A stretch of 14,399 nucleotides of DNA from JBOGED01 sp050743625 (lineage in GTDB: Bacteria > Actinomycetota > Nitriliruptoria > Euzebyales > Egibacteraceae), in NCBI GenBank assembly GCA_050743625.1, contig JBOGED010000543.1:1-14399 (forward strand). The letters are read 5' to 3'. Under the pieces are notes generated by a model that was not told the DNA's origin, did no database searches, and worked only from the letters and a program-made list of their open reading frames with translations. The stretch's first letter is position 1, and each line of letters starts with the position of its first letter. The translations under genes were made by a program, and so were the position numbers. Shown here in pieces: positions 12,563-14,399 of the stretch.

Positions 12563-12775
12563 CCCTGCACAGTACGGCGATGACCTCGCCTCACGTCCCG
12601 TCCACACCGGGACCACGATCACACAACGCTTCCCGCGGATGCGAACGTTGCAGACGTCCAACCGACCAAACGGTCGGTCGAGCTGGCTAATTAGAGGTAT
12701 GGCTTACTTGAAATAATGGTGATAGCGTTCGTTCAGGACTGGATGACGGGCCCAGTTCGACGCGGGAGATCCACG
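12563..12775. promoter_or_regulatory. Intergenic region: possible weak terminator, then promoter region of the binding-protein genes
   Basis: GTCCCG (12595-12600) and CGGGAC (12608-12613) form a 6-bp stem soon after the sulfur operon and may end it. TTCCCGCGGATGCG at 12630-12643 matches 13 of 14 bases of the repeat inside the cyclase gene. The palindrome at 12661-12678 is listed separately. CTAATTAG (12687-12694) and an AT-rich tract to about 12726 mark the likely promoter, but no hexamer pair is convincing. No clear IdeR/DtxR iron box was recognised. Confidence 0.4.
12661..12678. promoter_or_regulatory. Palindromic operator-like site upstream of the binding-protein genes
   Basis: ACCGACCAAACGGTCGGT is a perfect 7-bp inverted repeat with a 4-bp spacer, resembling TetR-family operators with ACCGACC/GGTCGGT halves. 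It lies about 100 bp upstream of the first lipoprotein gene. The regulator is not encoded in the window. A short transcription terminator is an alternative. Confidence 0.45.
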
Positions 12776-13797
12776 ATGACCACGCTGCTCGCACCTCCGC
12801 CATTTCTCGACGACGTCACCCGGCGCCAGTTCCTCACCGGCACCGCGGCCGCCGCGGCCGTGCTGCTGGCCGGCTGCGGCACCGGCGCGTCCGGCCAAGG
12901 CGGCACCGCGGAGTGGTCGTTCACCGACGACCGCGGCGTCACGGTCGAGCTGCCGGCCCGGCCGACGAGGGTCGCGGCATACACCGCGCCGGGCGCCGCG
13001 CTGCTGTCGTTCGGGATCCGGCCGGTCGCGGTGTTCGGGCAGGCTCCGCTGGCCGACCCGCTACTGGAGGGGCTGGACCTCACCGGGATCGCGTCGGCTG
13101 GCGAGACGTACGGCGAGGTCAACCTGGAGAAACTCCTGGCGTTGGGTGTCGAGGTGCTCGTGACCGCCTTCGACCCCAACCAGGACGGCCCGATCTTCGG
13201 GTTCACCGACGAGACCGTGCAGCAGCGCGCCGAGCAGGTCGCGCCGATCGTCGCGATCAACGGCATCGAGAACCCGGGCGAGGTGATCCGCCGCTTCGGG
13301 GACCTGGCGGCGACCCTGGGCGCCGATCTGGCCGCGCCCGCCGTCGCCGCGTCTCGGCAACGCTATGAGGACGCCCGGGAGGCGGTGCGCGCCGCGGTGG
13401 CCGGCAAGCCTGGGCTGGTGGCGATCTCGGTGTACGCCAGACCGTCGGACGGCATCACCGTGTGGCGGCCGACCGAGAACCCGCACACCCGCCAGCTCGC
13501 CGGGCTCGGGCTGCGGTTCGCCGAGCTGGACACCGAGACCGCCGATATCAACGAGAGCTTCACCGGGGCGCTGGCCGAGACGCTGAGCCTGGAGCAGGCC
13601 GGCAAGTACCCGGCCGACCTGATCCTGCTGGACCGCGCCGAACCCGAGGACATGGCCGGGGTGGCGACATGGGAGGCGTTGCCCGCCGTGCGGGCCGGGC
13701 AGCTCGCGTACTCCGACGCGACACCTACGACCAGCAGGCCGACGAGCTGGAATCCGCCGCCGCCGCCGTCCGCGCCGCCGACCCCGACCTCGTCTGA
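12776..13797 (+). CDS. FecB-like siderophore/metal-binding Tat lipoprotein, frameshifted near its end
   Basis: ATG 12776 follows GGGAG (12764-12768) and begins a twin-arginine lipoprotein signal, TRRQFLTG...LLAGC, with lipidation at C34. The mature part is a type III periplasmic-binding-protein fold (TroA/FecB): FTDDRGVTVELPARPTRVAA, LLSFGIRPVAVFG, NLEKLLALGVEVLV, and a C-terminal lobe with VWRPTENPHTRQLAGLGLRF and LEQAGKYPADLILLDR. It should capture iron-siderophore or a related chelate for an ABC importer. After YSDA (about 13719) the reading frame leaves the expected tail. One base is missing, and the next frame gives DTYDQQADELESAAAAVRAA..., stopping at 13797, 23 bp before the next gene. 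The uncorrected frame runs to 13936 through that gene. Corrected length is about 340 aa. Real mutation or sequence error cannot be distinguished here. Confidence 0.85.
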
Positions 13798-13820
13798 CAC
13801 CGACCCAAGAGGAGGACCGC

Positions 13821-14399
13821 ATGAGTACCGCTCTGCTCGACGCACCCGTCATCACCGACGCCACGCGTCGCCAGCTCCTCGCCGGCGCAGCGGCGGCGCT
13901 GCTGGCCGGCTGCGGCGCGTCGGACCGTGGTGGTGACGTCCCCGACGACACCGGCGGGTTCCCGGTCACCATCGACGGGGCGTTCGGCCCCACCCGGATC
14001 GAGCGGCGCCCCGCGCGGGTAGCCGCCGTCGGGTTCCTGCGCGACGGGGACGACGCTCTGGCCCTCGGCATCACCCCGGTGCTGATGGGGGTCAGTGGGA
14101 ACTTCCCAGAAGGACTCGCACCGTGGACGCGGGCCGCACTCGGGTCGGCGACGCCCCCGACCGTGGATGTCTCCGAGGACCTGCCCCTGGAGCAGGTCGC
14201 CGCCGCGCGGCCCGACCTGATCCTCGCGACTGACGACCGCACGCTCGCCGACCACCACGACCGGCTTACTGGGATCGCGCCCGTGCTGGCCTACACGGTC
14301 GGCGCGGAGGCCGAGCCGTGGCGGCTGCGCGCCGAGCGGATCGGCCGCGCGCTGGGCCGCTCGCAGCGGGCCGGCGAGGTCGTGCGCGGCATCCAGGAC
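13821..14399 (+). CDS. Second FecB-like binding lipoprotein, 3' end outside the window
   Basis: ATG 13821 follows GGAGG (13811-13815). The 193 visible residues start with a Tat lipoprotein signal, TRRQLLAG...LLAGC (C31), nearly the same design as the preceding protein. The binding-protein fold follows: FPVTIDGAFGPTRIERRPARV, DALALGITPVLMG, LPLEQVAAARPDLILATD, and IAPVLAYTVG. It runs off the window in the RIGRALGRSQRAGEVV helix. It is probably part of an iron-siderophore ABC uptake locus whose permease and ATPase lie downstream. Tandem paralogous binding proteins suggest two related ligands or a duplication. Confidence 0.88.
   Translation, partial: MSTALLDAPVITDATRRQLLAGAAAALLAGCGASDRGGDVPDDTGGFPVTIDGAFGPTRIERRPARVAAVGFLRDGDDALALGITPVLMGVSGNFPEGLAPWTRAALGSATPPTVDVSEDLPLEQVAAARPDLILATDDRTLADHHDRLTGIAPVLAYTVGAEAEPWRLRAERIGRALGRSQRAGEVVRGIQD

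Noticed and set aside
12681..12700. Possible IdeR/DtxR iron box around CTAATTAG
   Set aside because: It shares only a few bases with the consensus and the symmetry is wrong.
13798..13936. Long C-terminal tail of the first lipoprotein in its uncorrected frame
   Set aside because: It overlaps the signal peptide of the next gene in another frame and is Pro/Arg-rich. It is better explained by a one-base loss upstream.
13061..14242. 393-codon minus-strand open frame opposite the lipoprotein genes
   Set aside because: It spans two genuine plus-strand genes and their ribosome-binding site, and has low-complexity Arg/Ser composition.

Overview
The window is high-GC DNA with strong GC3 codon bias, frequent GTG starts, overlapping ORFs and several TANNNT boxes placed 6-7 nt before a start codon (the leaderless pattern). 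With a sensor-domain/HisKA_3 two-component pair, a large ATPase-LuxR regulator and an iron-sulfur CysH, this points to an actinobacterium (Actinomycetia). A Streptosporangiales-like host is possible but unproven. No rRNA, tRNA or insertion sequence was seen.

Layout. (1) 104-2711: a DedA membrane protein overlaps a sensor-domain histidine kinase, which overlaps its NarL-type response regulator. (2) 2736-3065: a decayed MazEF-type toxin-antitoxin pair, with an antitoxin lacking its middle and a toxin reduced to its C-terminal third. (3) 3073-5237, minus strand: a lycopene beta-cyclase gene translationally coupled to a zinc-ribbon/MBL-fold protein. The cyclase carries an in-frame insertion of about 60 codons containing two identical 22-bp repeats. 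(4) 5325-8144: a 939-aa ATPase/TPR-like/LuxR regulator, divergent from the cyclase. The 87-bp gap between them holds an inverted repeat overlapping the cyclase ribosome-binding site. (5) 8145-8446: a non-coding stretch with a perfect 18-bp inverted repeat. (6) 8447-9150, minus strand: an apparently intact VapBC-type module. (7) 9326-12562: a sulfur-assimilation operon of sulfite reductase, APS reductase (cysH) and an unknown cysteine-free protein. (8) 12776-14399: two tandem FecB-like siderophore/metal-binding Tat lipoproteins. The first has a 1-nt frameshift near its 3' end and the second runs off the window.

The most interesting item is the sulfite reductase. Its siroheme/[4Fe-4S] body is followed in the same polypeptide by about 88 residues that look like CysO, the ubiquitin-fold sulfur carrier of Mycobacterium, ending in ...ILPALAGG at the stop codon. 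The enzyme that makes sulfide therefore appears to carry its own thiocarboxylate-type sulfur acceptor. Downstream, APS reductase makes sulfite and the fused reductase makes sulfide, so the operon may pass sulfur directly to a carrier-dependent route to cysteine, homocysteine or a cofactor. No E1-like activating enzyme, CysM or JAMM protease is in the window, so the later steps would be encoded elsewhere.
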